This document shows positions 10,557 to 20,993 of a stretch of 34,539 bases of DNA, piece after piece (position 1 is the stretch's first letter; each line of letters starts with the position of its first letter). Origin of the DNA: Candidatus Omnitrophota bacterium (GTDB lineage Bacteria > Omnitrophota > Gorgyraeia > Duberdicusellales > 4484-171); NCBI GenBank assembly GCA_028711575.1, contig JAQTSA010000006.1:1-34539 (forward strand), given 5' to 3'. The notes under the pieces are model-generated. The model had not been told where the DNA came from and did not search any database. It saw nothing but the letters and a program-made list of their open reading frames with translations. The translations under genes and the position numbers were made by a program.

Positions 10557-10852
10557 TTTTTACAAATCCTTATTTTTTCTTTGTTTTCCAGAACGTTGAT
10601 TCCGACCTTGGCACCTTTGCCACAGCCGGAACAAAATAAAGCAATATTAGAAATAGCTATTGCTGCCGGGACCTCTTTTATCCCGCCGGTTTCCTGTTCC
10701 GAACGGCGACGAAAATGCTTTTTTACAATATTTAGGCCTTCAACAACAACCCTGCTCTTTAAGCTTAAAACCCGCAAAACTTTACCGGTTTTACCTTTAT
10801 CTTTACCCGCTAAAACCTGAACTTTATCACCTTTTTTAATTTTTAAACTCAT
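10538..10852 (-). CDS. rplX: 50S ribosomal protein L24
   Basis: KIKKGDKVQVLAGKDKGKTGKVLRV; C-terminal CSGC...CKKC; overlaps rplE by 19 nt. Confidence 0.97.
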   Translation of the reverse strand: MSLKIKKGDKVQVLAGKDKGKTGKVLRVLSLKSRVVVEGLNIVKKHFRRRSEQETGGIKEVPAAIAISNIALFCSGCGKGAKVGINVLENKEKIRICKKCQQQI

Positions 10853-10863
10853 TAGATCTCTCT

Positions 10864-11229
10864 TTATATCGCCTCTGGAGCCAGCGATAAAATTTTTGCG
10901 AACTTAACTCTCAATTCTCTTGCCACGGGACCAAAGACCCGAGTTGCCCGAGGATTGCCCTGTTTATCAATAATCACACAAGCATTTGTGTCAAAACGTA
11001 TAGTAAGGCCGTCTTTTCTCTTAATCGGGAAATGAGTCCTGACAACAACAGCTCTAACAACTTCGCCCTTTTTAACTGTTCCGTTAGGAATAGCTTCCTT
11101 AACACTAGCCGTTATCACATCGCCGATAGTTGCAAACTGTTTATTTTTTTGGCCAATAACACTGATAAAAGCGACTTTTTTAGCGCCGCTGTTATCGGCA
11201 ACATCCAATCTACCTCTCATGACAATCAT
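10864..11229 (-). CDS. rplN: 50S ribosomal protein L14
   Basis: [29 protein letters not shown]-like C-terminal half. Confidence 0.98.
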   Translation of the reverse strand: MIVMRGRLDVADNSGAKKVAFISVIGQKNKQFATIGDVITASVKEAIPNGTVKKGEVVRAVVVRTHFPIKRKDGLTIRFDTNACVIIDKQGNPRATRVFGPVARELRVKFAKILSLAPEAI

Positions 11230-11465
11230 TGTACAATCTCCAGCAATTCAAACCTTTTTTCCTTGGAAAAAGGGCGTGAAGCAACAATTTTAACCATATC
11301 GCCGATTTTAGCTTTATTTTCGGCATCATGGGCTTTATACTTCTTTTTTTGTAAAACTTGTTTTTTATATAAGGCGTGTTGAAACCGCCGGGCGACTTCA
11401 ATCACGATTGTCTTATCCATCTTATCAGAAACAACTCTACCCATTAAAATTCTACCTTTAGGCAT
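11226..11465 (-). CDS. rpsQ: 30S ribosomal protein S17
   Basis: [50 protein letters not shown]. Confidence 0.97.
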   Translation of the reverse strand: MPKGRILMGRVVSDKMDKTIVIEVARRFQHALYKKQVLQKKKYKAHDAENKAKIGDMVKIVASRPFSKEKRFELLEIVQ

Positions 11466-11661
11466 TTTTCTCCTCTTCTCTTTTCTTTTCGTTTAAAACT
11501 GTATGCAACTGAGCGATACCACGTTTAACTTGCTTGAAAAGATGCGGTTTCTCAACACCAGTTTTACGTCGAAACTCTAAATCCATAAGCTGTTTAGCTA
11601 AGGTTTCCAACTTATTTTTCAGTTCTTCCCGTGACAACAATCTAAGATCTTTAATACTCAA
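11458..11661 (-). CDS. rpmC: 50S ribosomal protein L29
   Basis: 67 aa; LSREELKNKLETLAKQLMDLEFRRKTG. Confidence 0.96.
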   Translation of the reverse strand: MSIKDLRLLSREELKNKLETLAKQLMDLEFRRKTGVEKPHLFKQVKRGIAQLHTVLNEKKREEEKNA

Positions 11662-11681
11662 GACACAACCTCCGATAAAAA

Positions 11682-12092
11682 CTATTTATTTCTAGAAACA
11701 AAAGACGTCTTAAAAGGGAACTTATAAGCTACCAATCGAAAAGACTCACGGGCATATTCCTCAGGAACCCCGCCAATTTCAAAAAGGACTCGGCCTCGCC
11801 GGATGACTGCAACCCAAGTATCGACATCGCCCTTACCTTTACCTTGACGGGATTCAGCCGCTTTTTTTGTCACCGGCTTATCCGGATAAATCCTAATCCA
11901 CAACTTACCATTACGCCTTAAACGGCGAGTTAAAATAATACGGGCAGTTTCAATCTGGGTATTCTTAAGCCAGCCGACACCTAAAGATTTGATACCATAT
12001 TCACCAAAACATACGGTTGACCCGGCAACAGCAAGACCTTTCCTTCTGCCTCGCTGAGCTTTTCTGAACTTAACTCTTTTTGGAATAAACAT
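11682..12092 (-). CDS. rplP: 50S ribosomal protein L16
   Basis: [43 protein letters not shown]. Confidence 0.98.
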   Translation of the reverse strand: MFIPKRVKFRKAQRGRRKGLAVAGSTVCFGEYGIKSLGVGWLKNTQIETARIILTRRLRRNGKLWIRIYPDKPVTKKAAESRQGKGKGDVDTWVAVIRRGRVLFEIGGVPEEYARESFRLVAYKFPFKTSFVSRNK

Positions 12093-12105
12093 GATTTAGC
12101 CTATC

Positions 12106-12801
12106 TTATCTTTTCCTGGCAGCAGCCTCATCAGCTTGCTGCTGATCCTGACTTATCAAGTATGACCCAGGATTTTTTAAACCGTTATAAACCCACACCT
12201 TTACACCAATCGTACCAAAAGTAGTACGAGAGATAGCGTAACCGTAATCGATATCAACTCTAAAAGTCTGCAGAGGAATCTTGCCAAACTTATATTTTTC
12301 TTGACGGGCAATTTCGACTCCGCCAAGCCTTCCTTTACAAGAGACTTTTATACCTTCACAACCGACATTGGTCGCCTGCTGAATAGCGCGCTTCATAGCT
12401 CTTCGAAAATTAACCCTCTTAAGCATCTGAAAGGCAATCTGTTCTGCGACAAGCTGAGCGTCCTTCGCCGGATCGGAAACTTCTTCAACATCAATTCGCA
12501 CCTCTTTCCTGGTAAGGGCAGCTAATTGTGTTTTAACTCTTTCAATATCCTGACCGCGGCGGCCGATTATTACTCCGGGACGAGATGTTCGGATTCGAGC
12601 ACGGACAAAGGTTGGCGAAACTCTTTCTACCACAACCGAAGAGATAGAACCCATAGGATAATTCTTTTTAATAATTTCCCGTATCCGCAGATCCTCTTCA
12701 AGAAAATTCGCGTAATCCCTTTTATTGGCAGTAAACCATTTCGATAACCAATCCTTACCGAAACCGATCCTCATTACATATGGATGAACTTTATGTCCCA
12801 T
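12106..12801 (-). CDS. rpsC: 30S ribosomal protein S3
   Basis: Start at MGHKVHPYVMRIGFGKDWLSKW (231 aa); the track ORF adds 49 spurious upstream codons overlapping rplV. Confidence 0.96.
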   Translation of the reverse strand: MGHKVHPYVMRIGFGKDWLSKWFTANKRDYANFLEEDLRIREIIKKNYPMGSISSVVVERVSPTFVRARIRTSRPGVIIGRRGQDIERVKTQLAALTRKEVRIDVEEVSDPAKDAQLVAEQIAFQMLKRVNFRRAMKRAIQQATNVGCEGIKVSCKGRLGGVEIARQEKYKFGKIPLQTFRVDIDYGYAISRTTFGTIGVKVWVYNGLKNPGSYLISQDQQQADEAAARKR

Positions 12802-12814
12802 AATTAAAATTCCT

Positions 12815-13174
12815 TTATTTAACCTTAACGGCGTCAATAATTTTTTCAGACGTATCCAACTCAATCTTAATATGAGAAGTACGTTTGCGTATTGTAGTCG
12901 CGCGTCCAAAAGTAGCAGCTCGCCAACGCCGTAACGTCGGACCGCCATCAGCTACGACTTTAGAAACAAACAACTTGCTTTCGTCGTAACCTTTATTCTT
13001 GGCATTAGCCGTTGCTGAAACAAGAACCTTTTTTAAAATAAATGCCGCTTTCTTATTTACCACAGTCAGAGTAACTAAAGCATCACTTACTTTAGAGCCT
13101 CTGATCATGTCAATAACCAGCCTTGCTTTCTGGGGTGAAACTCTTACAAATTTTGCTATTGCTTTTGCTACCAT
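12815..13174 (-). CDS. rplV: 50S ribosomal protein L22
   Basis: AKFVRVSPQKARLVIDMIRGSKVSDAL; TLRRWRAATFGRATTIRKRTSHI. Confidence 0.98.
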   Translation of the reverse strand: MVAKAIAKFVRVSPQKARLVIDMIRGSKVSDALVTLTVVNKKAAFILKKVLVSATANAKNKGYDESKLFVSKVVADGGPTLRRWRAATFGRATTIRKRTSHIKIELDTSEKIIDAVKVK

Positions 13175-13236
13175 TTTCTTTTCCTTTTATTCAAAGGTGA
13201 TATTATACCAAAAATATTTAGCATTTCAACTCTTTT

Positions 13237-13524
13237 TTATTTTTTAGCGATCGCTTTCTTAGCTTTGATACCACCATGAGAACGAAAAGTTCGCGAAGGA
13301 GAAAATTCGCCCAACCGATGGCCAACCATAGATTCCGTTACAAAAACCGGAACATGTTTCTTGCCGTCATGAACGGCAAACGTAAATCCGACAAAATCAG
13401 GAGCGATCATCGAACTTCTTGACCAGGTTTTTATAGGTTTCCTGTCCCCGGAAAGCTTTGCTTTATCTAGTTTTTTTGCCAGTTTAGGATCAACAAACGG
13501 ACCTTTTTTTAGTGAACGTCCCAT
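13237..13524 (-). CDS. rpsS: 30S ribosomal protein S19
   Basis: [43 protein letters not shown]. Confidence 0.98.
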   Translation of the reverse strand: MGRSLKKGPFVDPKLAKKLDKAKLSGDRKPIKTWSRSSMIAPDFVGFTFAVHDGKKHVPVFVTESMVGHRLGEFSPSRTFRSHGGIKAKKAIAKK

Positions 13525-13533
13525 ACGACTACC

Positions 13534-14379
13534 TTACCTTCTTTTCTTTGTTCGACTCTTAATAATAAACTTGCTACTTTTATTTTTTGGCCGACGGGTT
13601 TTACCACCCTTTGTCGGCTTTCCCCATGGCGTAACCGGATGCGGATTGCCTTGACCGGAACGGCCTTCACCACCACCATGCGGGTGGTCGACCGGATTCA
13701 TCGCAACACCTCGAACCTTTGGCCTACGGCCGAGCCAACGGGTTTTGCCGGCTTTACCGCTGACAAAAGAAGACCTTTCGATTAAACCAACTTGACCGAC
13801 CGTCGCCCGGCAATCAACTTTAACTAATCTGATTTCACCGCTGGGCATCCTCAACTGAGCAACACCTTTTTCTCGAGCGTTAAGCTGGGCCCAGCTTCCG
13901 GCGCTTCTTACCATGACAGCACCCTGCTTTGGCTCTAACTCCACATTATGAATAACAGTGCCAAGCGGAATATGTTTAAGTTTCATAGAATTACCCGGAC
14001 GAATATCGACTTGGGTATCTGAAGCACTAACAATTTCGTCACCAACACTCAGCTTATCAGGCCAAATGATATAGCGGCGCTCTTTATCCTCATACTCTAA
14101 GAGAGCAATCCTAGCGCTGCGATTGGGGTCATATTCGATAGCAATTACATTCGCAACCGCGTCATATTTATCACGTTTGAAATCAATAATTCGATAGCGG
14201 CGCTTATGCCCTCCGCCTCTTCTGCGCATTGTTATCCGGCCACGGTTATTCCGACCGGCATTTTTCTTCAAACTAACAGTTAAATTCTTTTCCGGACTTG
14301 ACTTTGTTATTTCTGAAAAATCAGAACTAACCTTGAATCTCTGAGTCGGCGTTACTGGTCTAAATTTTTTAACTCCCAT
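13534..14379 (-). CDS. rplB: 50S ribosomal protein L2
   Basis: [45 protein letters not shown]. Confidence 0.98.
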   Translation of the reverse strand: MGVKKFRPVTPTQRFKVSSDFSEITKSSPEKNLTVSLKKNAGRNNRGRITMRRRGGGHKRRYRIIDFKRDKYDAVANVIAIEYDPNRSARIALLEYEDKERRYIIWPDKLSVGDEIVSASDTQVDIRPGNSMKLKHIPLGTVIHNVELEPKQGAVMVRSAGSWAQLNAREKGVAQLRMPSGEIRLVKVDCRATVGQVGLIERSSFVSGKAGKTRWLGRRPKVRGVAMNPVDHPHGGGEGRSGQGNPHPVTPWGKPTKGGKTRRPKNKSSKFIIKSRTKKRR

Positions 14380-14397
14380 ATCTAACCTTTTAACTTT

Positions 14398-14688
14398 TTA
14401 GGTAAACTTAATTTCTGAGCCTGGTTTCAAAGTCACAACCGCCTTTTTCCAAGCAGCGGTTTTACCTTGCTGATTTCCTCTCAGTCTTTTCATCTTACCC
14501 TTAACGACCATCGAAGTAACATTTTCTACCTTAACTTTGTATAACTTCGTAATTGCGTTTTTTATTTCTAATTTATTCGCCGTTTTATCAACTAAAAAAA
14601 CATATTTACGCTGAGTTAATCCTACGCTTGCTTTTTCAGTGACTAACGGAGCCTTTATAATCGAATAGATACTTTTGTTTATAGACAT
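14398..14688 (-). CDS. rplW: 50S ribosomal protein L23
   Basis: IIKAPLVTEKASVGL..KYVFLVDKTANKLEIKNAI. Confidence 0.97.
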   Translation of the reverse strand: MSINKSIYSIIKAPLVTEKASVGLTQRKYVFLVDKTANKLEIKNAITKLYKVKVENVTSMVVKGKMKRLRGNQQGKTAAWKKAVVTLKPGSEIKFT

Positions 14689-15314
14689 TTCTTCACTCTT
14701 TCCTGTATTTTGGCCAACGCATCTTTAGTAAAAACGGCCTTTTTGCAATTTAATAAGGTGTAAGGATTCAAATTCGCGGATGTTTCCATCTTCACCTCTT
14801 TCAAATTACGATGCGATAGTTTAAGGTTATTATTAAAAGAATCAATAACGAAAACAACCTTAGTTTTTTCCAAATCCATACCCTTAAGAACAGCCGCAAA
14901 CTCTTTAGTCTTTGCCGATGAAGGATTCAGTTTATCAAGAATGATTAATTCTTTATCACGGAACTTTGCGTTTAAAGCGCTTTTAAAAGCCAAAGACTTC
15001 ATACGTTTAGGCAATTTTCTATCGAAAGAATGCGGCCGAGGACCGAAAGTTACCCCTCCTCCGCGCCATAACGGCGATCGATTAGATCCAACCCGCGCCC
15101 GGCCTGTACCTTTTTGACGCCAAGGTTTTTTACCGCCTCCACTGACTTCACCTTTAGTTTTAGAGCAAGCAAGCCCTTTACGCTGATTAGCTAAATACAT
15201 AACGATCGCCTGATGCATCAAAGAATCATTAACCACTCCGTCAAAAACCGCTGGATCTAATTCGACGGTTTCAACTGCCTTGCCTTCAATGTTAATTACT
15301 GGAATTTTACTCAT
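14679..15314 (-). CDS. rplD: 50S ribosomal protein L4
   Basis: GGGKKPWRQKGTGRARVGSNRSPLWRGGGVTFGPRP. Confidence 0.98.
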   Translation of the reverse strand: MSKIPVINIEGKAVETVELDPAVFDGVVNDSLMHQAIVMYLANQRKGLACSKTKGEVSGGGKKPWRQKGTGRARVGSNRSPLWRGGGVTFGPRPHSFDRKLPKRMKSLAFKSALNAKFRDKELIILDKLNPSSAKTKEFAAVLKGMDLEKTKVVFVIDSFNNNLKLSHRNLKEVKMETSANLNPYTLLNCKKAVFTKDALAKIQERVKKCL

Positions 15315-16159
15315 TTGACTTTTTTAACCTTTACTACCGTTCCTCTGCTTCCCGGTATAGAACCTTTAACAAAAAGAAGATTTGAATCCGTATCAATCTT
15401 CACTACCTTTAAATTCTTAGAAACCCTATATTCATCACCCATATGACCCGGCATATGTTTACCTTTCATTACCCGCGCCGGATAGGCGCTGGAACCGATT
15501 GAACCAGGACGCCGATGCATATTTGAGCCATGAGCCCCAGGCTGGCCTTTCCAGTTATACCGTTTCATGCCGCCGGTAAAACCTTTTCCCTTTGTTTTTG
15601 AACGAACATCAACGATATCGCCCTCAGTAAACATCTCAACACCAATTAAACGAAGATCGACCGGTTCGGCACTATTACCGGCAGAAACTGAATCAGGGTC
15701 AGCTCCAGACAGTTCGCTGGAACTATCTTCGTTTGTCTGGTCGAGATTTTCTTCTTTAGGCGCTTCCTCCAGCCGTACTTCAGATTCAGCATCAGCAGGA
15801 ATTTCTTTATTTCCTTTTGATTCTTGTTCTGATTCTTCAATCCCCTGGCCAGGATTTGAAGGTTCCTTCTTTTCTAAAAAGGAGAAATCAGCTTTCGCAT
15901 CGATTTCAACTTCTTTTATTTGCTTATACGGACTTAGCCCCAGCTTAGAAAAATAACCCAACTGCGGTTTCTTTACTTTTGAAAGCTTGTTTTCCTCGAC
16001 CTTGAAACAACCGATTCTGGCTACCGATTTGCCGGGATAATCAACCTTTTCCAGGAGACATACCGGATCAATCGTTATTAAGGTTACACCACAAAGATTG
16101 CCACTCTCATCGAAAATTTGAGTCATACCAATTTTTTTACCGTAAATTTCTCTTATCAT
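15311..16159 (-). CDS. rplC: 50S ribosomal protein L3 with a ~70-residue acidic internal insertion
   Basis: MIREIYGKKIGMTQIF start preferred over the upstream GTG at 16171; KGKGFTGGMKRYNWKGQPGAHGS..HRRPGSIGSSAYPARVMKGKHMPGHMG. Confidence 0.95.
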   Translation of the reverse strand: MIREIYGKKIGMTQIFDESGNLCGVTLITIDPVCLLEKVDYPGKSVARIGCFKVEENKLSKVKKPQLGYFSKLGLSPYKQIKEVEIDAKADFSFLEKKEPSNPGQGIEESEQESKGNKEIPADAESEVRLEEAPKEENLDQTNEDSSSELSGADPDSVSAGNSAEPVDLRLIGVEMFTEGDIVDVRSKTKGKGFTGGMKRYNWKGQPGAHGSNMHRRPGSIGSSAYPARVMKGKHMPGHMGDEYRVSKNLKVVKIDTDSNLLFVKGSIPGSRGTVVKVKKVK

Positions 16160-16281
16160 CTTGTTTCTCACTTAACTTTTAAACACATCACTTTTAGTAT
16201 ATTTTTCTATAAAACCCAGCCTGAAAAGTTCTTTTTATCCGCTAAACTGGCCGGAAGAAAAACAAACTTATTCTGTGTTAA

Positions 16282-16593
16282 TTATCCGACTTCCTGTGTA
16301 ATTTCTACGTTAACACCGGCCGGCAAGTTCAATTTCCTCAAAGAATCGATCGTCTTTGGGGTTGGGTCATCCAAATCCAAAATACGTTTATGAACAGCTA
16401 ACATAAATTGTTCACGCGACTTTTTGTTGACGTGCGTTGCCCGATTAACAGTGTAGATTTTTTTCTTTGTCGGAATAGGAATAGGCCCGTTAACTTTAGC
16501 ACCTGTGCGCAAAGCAACATCAACAATTTCCTGAGTTGACTGATCCAGAACTCGATGATCAAAAGCCCGTAATTTTATTCTTAATTTCAACAT
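16282..16593 (-). CDS. rpsJ: 30S ribosomal protein S10
   Basis: [19 protein letters not shown]...[28 protein letters not shown] (103 aa); the longer track ORF runs through a hairpin and is rejected. Confidence 0.96.
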   Translation of the reverse strand: MLKLRIKLRAFDHRVLDQSTQEIVDVALRTGAKVNGPIPIPTKKKIYTVNRATHVNKKSREQFMLAVHKRILDLDDPTPKTIDSLRKLNLPAGVNVEITQEVG

Positions 16594-16621
16594 AACTGGA
16601 AACCTTAACCTGTTTATTAAT

Positions 16622-16658
16622 TTGCGCGCCCGGCAACTCTCTGTTACCAAGCGCGCAA
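16622..16658 (-). promoter_or_regulatory. Strong RNA hairpin in the tuf-rpsJ intergenic region
   Basis: Minus-strand RNA UUGCGCGC-UU-GGUAAC-AGAGA-GUUGCC-GG-GCGCGCAA: continuous 16-bp stem allowing G.U, 5-nt loop, no following U-tract. Confidence 0.8.
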
Positions 16659-16672
16659 TGACTATTGCTTAA

Positions 16673-17875
16673 TTACTCAATTATTTCTGTAACAACTCCG
16701 GCACCAACAGTCCGGCCGCCTTCTCGAATAGCAAACCGCAACTCTTTCTCAATCGCTACCGGCTGAATCAACTCAACTTCCAGCTCAACGCTATCCCCAG
16801 GCATAACCATTTCTACGCCGGCCGGTAGTTTACAAGAACCAGTCACATCGGTTGTTCTAAAATAAAATTGAGGCCTATATCCGCCAAAGAAAGGGGTATG
16901 CCTTCCACCCTCTTCCTTCTTTAAGGAATAAACCGTCGCTTTAAATTTCTTGTGTTGCTTAATCGAACCTAGTTTAGAACAAACCATTCCTCTTTCTACA
17001 TTTGCCTTTTCGATACCTCTTAACAGTAAGCCGACATTATCTCCGGCTTGACCTTCATCAAGAATTTTACGAAACATTTCAACACCGGTAACAACGCTTT
17101 TCTGTGGCTTCTCATGAATACCAACTATCTCGATCTCCTCACCGGTTTTAACTGAACCTCTTTCAATTCTTCCAGTGACAACAGTTCCTCGACCGGAAAT
17201 TGAAAAAACATCTTCAACAGCCATTAAAAACGGTTTATCGATATCACGTTTTGGTGCCGGTATATGTTCGTCAACCGCTTTCATTAATTCAAAAATTGGC
17301 CGACAAGCGGAACATTCATCTTTACCGCAACCGCATTCTAAGGCTTTTAAAGCTGAACCTTTTACTATCGGAAGTTTATCTCCGGGAAATTCATATTTTG
17401 ACAAAACTTCTCTCAACTCAATTTCAACTAATTCTATAAGTTCTGGGTCGTCCATCTGATCTACTTTGTTTAAAAAAACAACAATAGCCGGAACGTTTAC
17501 CTGACGTGCTAAAAGTATATGTTCTCTTGTTTGAGGCATCGGACCATCAGTCGCGGCACAAACTAAAATTGCTCCGTCCATCTGAGCGGCACCGGTAATC
17601 ATGTTCTTAATATAATCGGCGTGACCAGGACAATCAATATGAGCATAATGGCGAGAATCGGTCTCGTATTCTACGTGAGTGATATTAATAGTAACGCCTC
17701 GCTCTTTTTCTTCGGGTGCTTTATCTATTTCATCAAACTTTAATTTTTGAGCCCATCCGCGAGATGCCAAACAAGTCGTAATCGCCGCAGTTAAGGTTGT
17801 TTTACCATGATCAACGTGCCCAATCGTTCCAATGTTCAAATGGGATTTTGTTCTTACGAATTTCTCTTTACCCAT
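16673..17875 (-). CDS. tuf: Elongation factor Tu
   Basis: [47 protein letters not shown]; Cys-rich [11 protein letters not shown] segment in the G domain. Confidence 0.98.
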   Translation of the reverse strand: MGKEKFVRTKSHLNIGTIGHVDHGKTTLTAAITTCLASRGWAQKLKFDEIDKAPEEKERGVTINITHVEYETDSRHYAHIDCPGHADYIKNMITGAAQMDGAILVCAATDGPMPQTREHILLARQVNVPAIVVFLNKVDQMDDPELIELVEIELREVLSKYEFPGDKLPIVKGSALKALECGCGKDECSACRPIFELMKAVDEHIPAPKRDIDKPFLMAVEDVFSISGRGTVVTGRIERGSVKTGEEIEIVGIHEKPQKSVVTGVEMFRKILDEGQAGDNVGLLLRGIEKANVERGMVCSKLGSIKQHKKFKATVYSLKKEEGGRHTPFFGGYRPQFYFRTTDVTGSCKLPAGVEMVMPGDSVELEVELIQPVAIEKELRFAIREGGRTVGAGVVTEIIE

Positions 17876-17917
17876 ATTGCACCTCCTTTTAAAATTTAAC
17901 TATAATTAACTAAAAAA

Positions 17918-19990
17918 CTACATTCCTATTATCTTTAACAACAGTTCCGAAGGAACTTTGTCGTAATATGAAGGCTCTATTGTATACGAAGCTCTGCCTT
18001 GTGTCAAGTTTCTTAATACATCAGCATAATTAAAAACTTCTGACAAGGGTACATCAGCCCTGATAATCCTTAAATTTTTACGTTCAGAAACTTCAGAAAT
18101 CTTTGCCCTTCTTGAGTTTAAGTCCCCTATAACCTGGCTGAGATAGTCAGTTGTAGTTGTTACTTCAAGGAGCATTATCGGCTCTAAAATAACTGAAGAA
18201 GCCCGTCTTAAACCGTCTTTAAAGGCCATTTCAGCGGCAACTTTAAAGGATAGCTCACTTGAATCAACATCATGATAAGAACCGTCAATCAAAGTCGCTT
18301 TAACATCCACCACCGGATATCCGCCAAGAACACCGCTTTCTGCGGCCTCAAAAACCCCTTCTTCTATCGAAGGGATAAACTCTTTTGGTATAACTCCGCC
18401 TTTAATTTTATTTTCAAAAATAATACCTTTACCTTTAGGCAGGGCCTCCATCACTAAAACAGTATGACCATATTGACCATGGCCGCCAGTTTGCTGAACG
18501 AATTTACCGATAGACTGTATTGACTTGGTTATTGTCTCTTTATAAGCTACCTGAGGTTTACCAATTTTCGCCTGTACACTAAAATCACTTAAAAGCCGAT
18601 CGACCATAACTTCTAAATGAAGCTGGCCCATACCGGAAATAACGTTTTGCCCAGTCTCTTTATTATAAAGAACTTTAAAAGAAGGATCTTCTTCTTCTAA
18701 TTTTTTTAATCCTAAAAAAAGTTTTTCCTGATCAGCCTGAGTTCTAGGTTCAATGGCAACCGAGACAACGGGTTCAGGGAACTTCATCTCTTCAATTATT
18801 ATCGGTTTATTTGCTTCACAAAGAGTGTCTCCAGTGACTGTTTCCTTTAAACCGACTAAACAGACAATATCGCCGGCCTTAGCCTCAGTGACGATCTCCT
18901 GCTTATTAGCGTGCATCCGCAGAATTTTCATTGCCTTCTCTTTAGTCTTTTGAGTCGCGTTATAAAGTGTTGTTGCCGTCGATATTTTTCCGGAATATAT
19001 TCTAATATAAAAAAGTTTACCAACAAAAGGATCGGTAAACACTTTAAAACATAAAGCGCAGAATGGCTCAGTTACCGAAGGGCTGCGCATCTGACAATCT
19101 TTCCCATCGGAAGAAAAAGCTTTCAAAGGCCCGACATCTAACGGTGACGGTAAATAATCACCAATTCCGTCTAACAATTCCTGAACACCTTTATTTTTTA
19201 AAGATGACCCGCAAAAGACCGGAACAAACTTGTTGGCAAGAACATATTTACGTATTGAGGCTTTAAGCTTATCGGCAGTAATAACTTCTCCGTTAATAAC
19301 TTTGTTCATAAACTCATCGTCAAGTTCAGCTATCTTTTCAATTAACAAATCTTTATACTTAGCGGATCGTTCTTTTAACTCTTCGGGAATATCTTCAGTT
19401 AAAATATTTTCGCCTAGTTCGCCGTTATAAGTTAGGAGTTTCCCGGCAATGATATCAATTACGCCTAAAAATTGTTCCTCCTGATAATAGGGTATCTGTA
19501 CCGCGGCGATTGAAATTTGCAGCTTTTTTTTCATATCGTCAAGCACCGAATAAAAATCAGCGCCTTGTCGATCCAGTTTATTAACAAAGGCTATTCGCGG
19601 AACATGATACTTATCAGCTTGACGCCAAACAGTTTCACTCTGCGGTTCGACTCCGCCAACTCCGCAAAAAATAACTACCGTCCCATCCAGCACTTTCAAA
19701 GAACGCTCAACTTCGGCTGTAAAATCTATATGCCCAGGCGTATCAATGATATTGATATTAAACTTTTTCCATAAACAACAGGTCGCGGCACTGGTTATAG
19801 TTATCCCCCGCTCCCGTTCCTGCTGCATCCAATCAGTGGTCGTGGTTCCATCATCGACCTCACCTATTTTATAGGTTTTCCCGGTATAAAAAAGAATACG
19901 CTCAGTAGTGGTGGTTTTCCCGGCATCAATATGAGCGACAAATCCGATATTACGAATATTGCCTAAGTCTTCTTTTTTCTTGGTCATCAT
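17918..19990 (-). CDS. fusA: Elongation factor G
   Basis: [61 protein letters not shown]. Confidence 0.97.
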   Translation of the reverse strand: MMTKKKEDLGNIRNIGFVAHIDAGKTTTTERILFYTGKTYKIGEVDDGTTTTDWMQQERERGITITSAATCCLWKKFNINIIDTPGHIDFTAEVERSLKVLDGTVVIFCGVGGVEPQSETVWRQADKYHVPRIAFVNKLDRQGADFYSVLDDMKKKLQISIAAVQIPYYQEEQFLGVIDIIAGKLLTYNGELGENILTEDIPEELKERSAKYKDLLIEKIAELDDEFMNKVINGEVITADKLKASIRKYVLANKFVPVFCGSSLKNKGVQELLDGIGDYLPSPLDVGPLKAFSSDGKDCQMRSPSVTEPFCALCFKVFTDPFVGKLFYIRIYSGKISTATTLYNATQKTKEKAMKILRMHANKQEIVTEAKAGDIVCLVGLKETVTGDTLCEANKPIIIEEMKFPEPVVSVAIEPRTQADQEKLFLGLKKLEEEDPSFKVLYNKETGQNVISGMGQLHLEVMVDRLLSDFSVQAKIGKPQVAYKETITKSIQSIGKFVQQTGGHGQYGHTVLVMEALPKGKGIIFENKIKGGVIPKEFIPSIEEGVFEAAESGVLGGYPVVDVKATLIDGSYHDVDSSELSFKVAAEMAFKDGLRRASSVILEPIMLLEVTTTTDYLSQVIGDLNSRRAKISEVSERKNLRIIRADVPLSEVFNYADVLRNLTQGRASYTIEPSYYDKVPSELLLKIIGM

Positions 19991-20095
19991 AACAATCACT
20001 ATAATTTGGACGCCTTTAAGACACGCCGGAACTGACTATTTCTAAAATTCTCTAACCCAGCTAAAAAAACAAACACTGGCGGTCATAAAGAACTA

Positions 20096-20563
20096 TTACC
20101 ACTTAAAATGAGCAAAGGCTTTATTGGCATCAGCCATTTTATGAGTATCTTCCTTTTTCTTAATGACCGTTCCTTCATTTTTGTAGGCCGCAAGGATTTC
20201 ATCGGCTAACTTTATTTTCATTGGTTTACCTTTTTTCTTACGGGCAAAATCACGAACCCAACGTAAAGCGATTGTCACTCCCCGCTCTTTAGGAACTTCC
20301 ATTGGAACCTGATAAGTCGCGCCACCGATTCGCCGCGGACGAACTTCCAGACGAGGACGAGCGTTATCCAATGCCGCAAAAAAAGATTTAATCGGATCTT
20401 GATTCAGTTTTTCTTCAATAACATCAAAAGCATCATAGATAATTTTTTGCGCTACGCTTTTTTTACCGTCAAGCATCATAATATTAATGAACCGGCCGAT
20501 TTCCAAAGAATTATATTTGGGATCTGGCATAACATCTCTTTTTGGCGCTCTTCTTCTTCTCAC
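20096..20563 (-). CDS. rpsG: 30S ribosomal protein S7
   Basis: MRRRRAPKRDVMPDPKYNS; ARPRLEVRPRRIGGATYQVPMEV. Confidence 0.98.
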   Translation of the reverse strand: MRRRRAPKRDVMPDPKYNSLEIGRFINIMMLDGKKSVAQKIIYDAFDVIEEKLNQDPIKSFFAALDNARPRLEVRPRRIGGATYQVPMEVPKERGVTIALRWVRDFARKKKGKPMKIKLADEILAAYKNEGTVIKKKEDTHKMADANKAFAHFKW

Positions 20564-20592
20564 TTTATATCCTCCTAAAAATAGTCCTAAGA

Positions 20593-20967
20593 TTATGCCT
20601 TAGGTCTCTTCGCTCCGTATTTTGATCGTGACCTTTTCCTGTTTTGAACACCTTGACAATCAAGAGTTCCGCGCACGATATGGTAACGCACACCAGGTAA
20701 ATCCTTAACTCTTCCGCCACGGACTAAAACGATTGAGTGTTCCTGCAAATTATGCCCTTCACCTGGAATATAAGCCGAAACTTCTTCTCGGTTAGTTAAA
20801 CGAACTCTTGCTATTTTACGTAACGCCGAATTCGGTTTTTTTGGTGTCATAGTTTTAACCTGAACGCAAACACCGCGGCGCTGCGGACAGCGCTTTAAAG
20901 CTGGAGACTTATTTTTGCCCCGCTTATCAACTCGCCCCTTTCTAATCAACTGTTCAATTGTTGGCAT
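20593..20967 (-). CDS. rpsL: 30S ribosomal protein S12
   Basis: [64 protein letters not shown]. Confidence 0.98.
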   Translation of the reverse strand: MPTIEQLIRKGRVDKRGKNKSPALKRCPQRRGVCVQVKTMTPKKPNSALRKIARVRLTNREEVSAYIPGEGHNLQEHSIVLVRGGRVKDLPGVRYHIVRGTLDCQGVQNRKRSRSKYGAKRPKA

Positions 20968-20993
20968 TTGTCACCTCTTAATAATTAGCTTGA

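Noticed and set aside
12802-12948. N-terminal 49-codon extension of rpsC in the ORF track
   Set aside because: S3 starts at MGHKVHP; the extension lies over the rplV 3' end in another frame
15567-15956. 129-aa plus-strand ORF antisense to rplC (and the 64-aa minus ORF at 15646-15840)
   Set aside because: Ser-rich and low-complexity because it is antisense or alternate-frame to the acidic L3 insertion; no start/SD support
16594-16650. N-terminal extension of rpsJ ([19 protein letters not shown])
   Set aside because: S10 homology begins at [12 protein letters not shown]; the extension is the translated spacer/hairpin
16622-16658. Intrinsic terminator interpretation of the tuf-rpsJ hairpin
   Set aside because: No U-tract follows on the minus strand, and the gene order implies read-through into rpsJ
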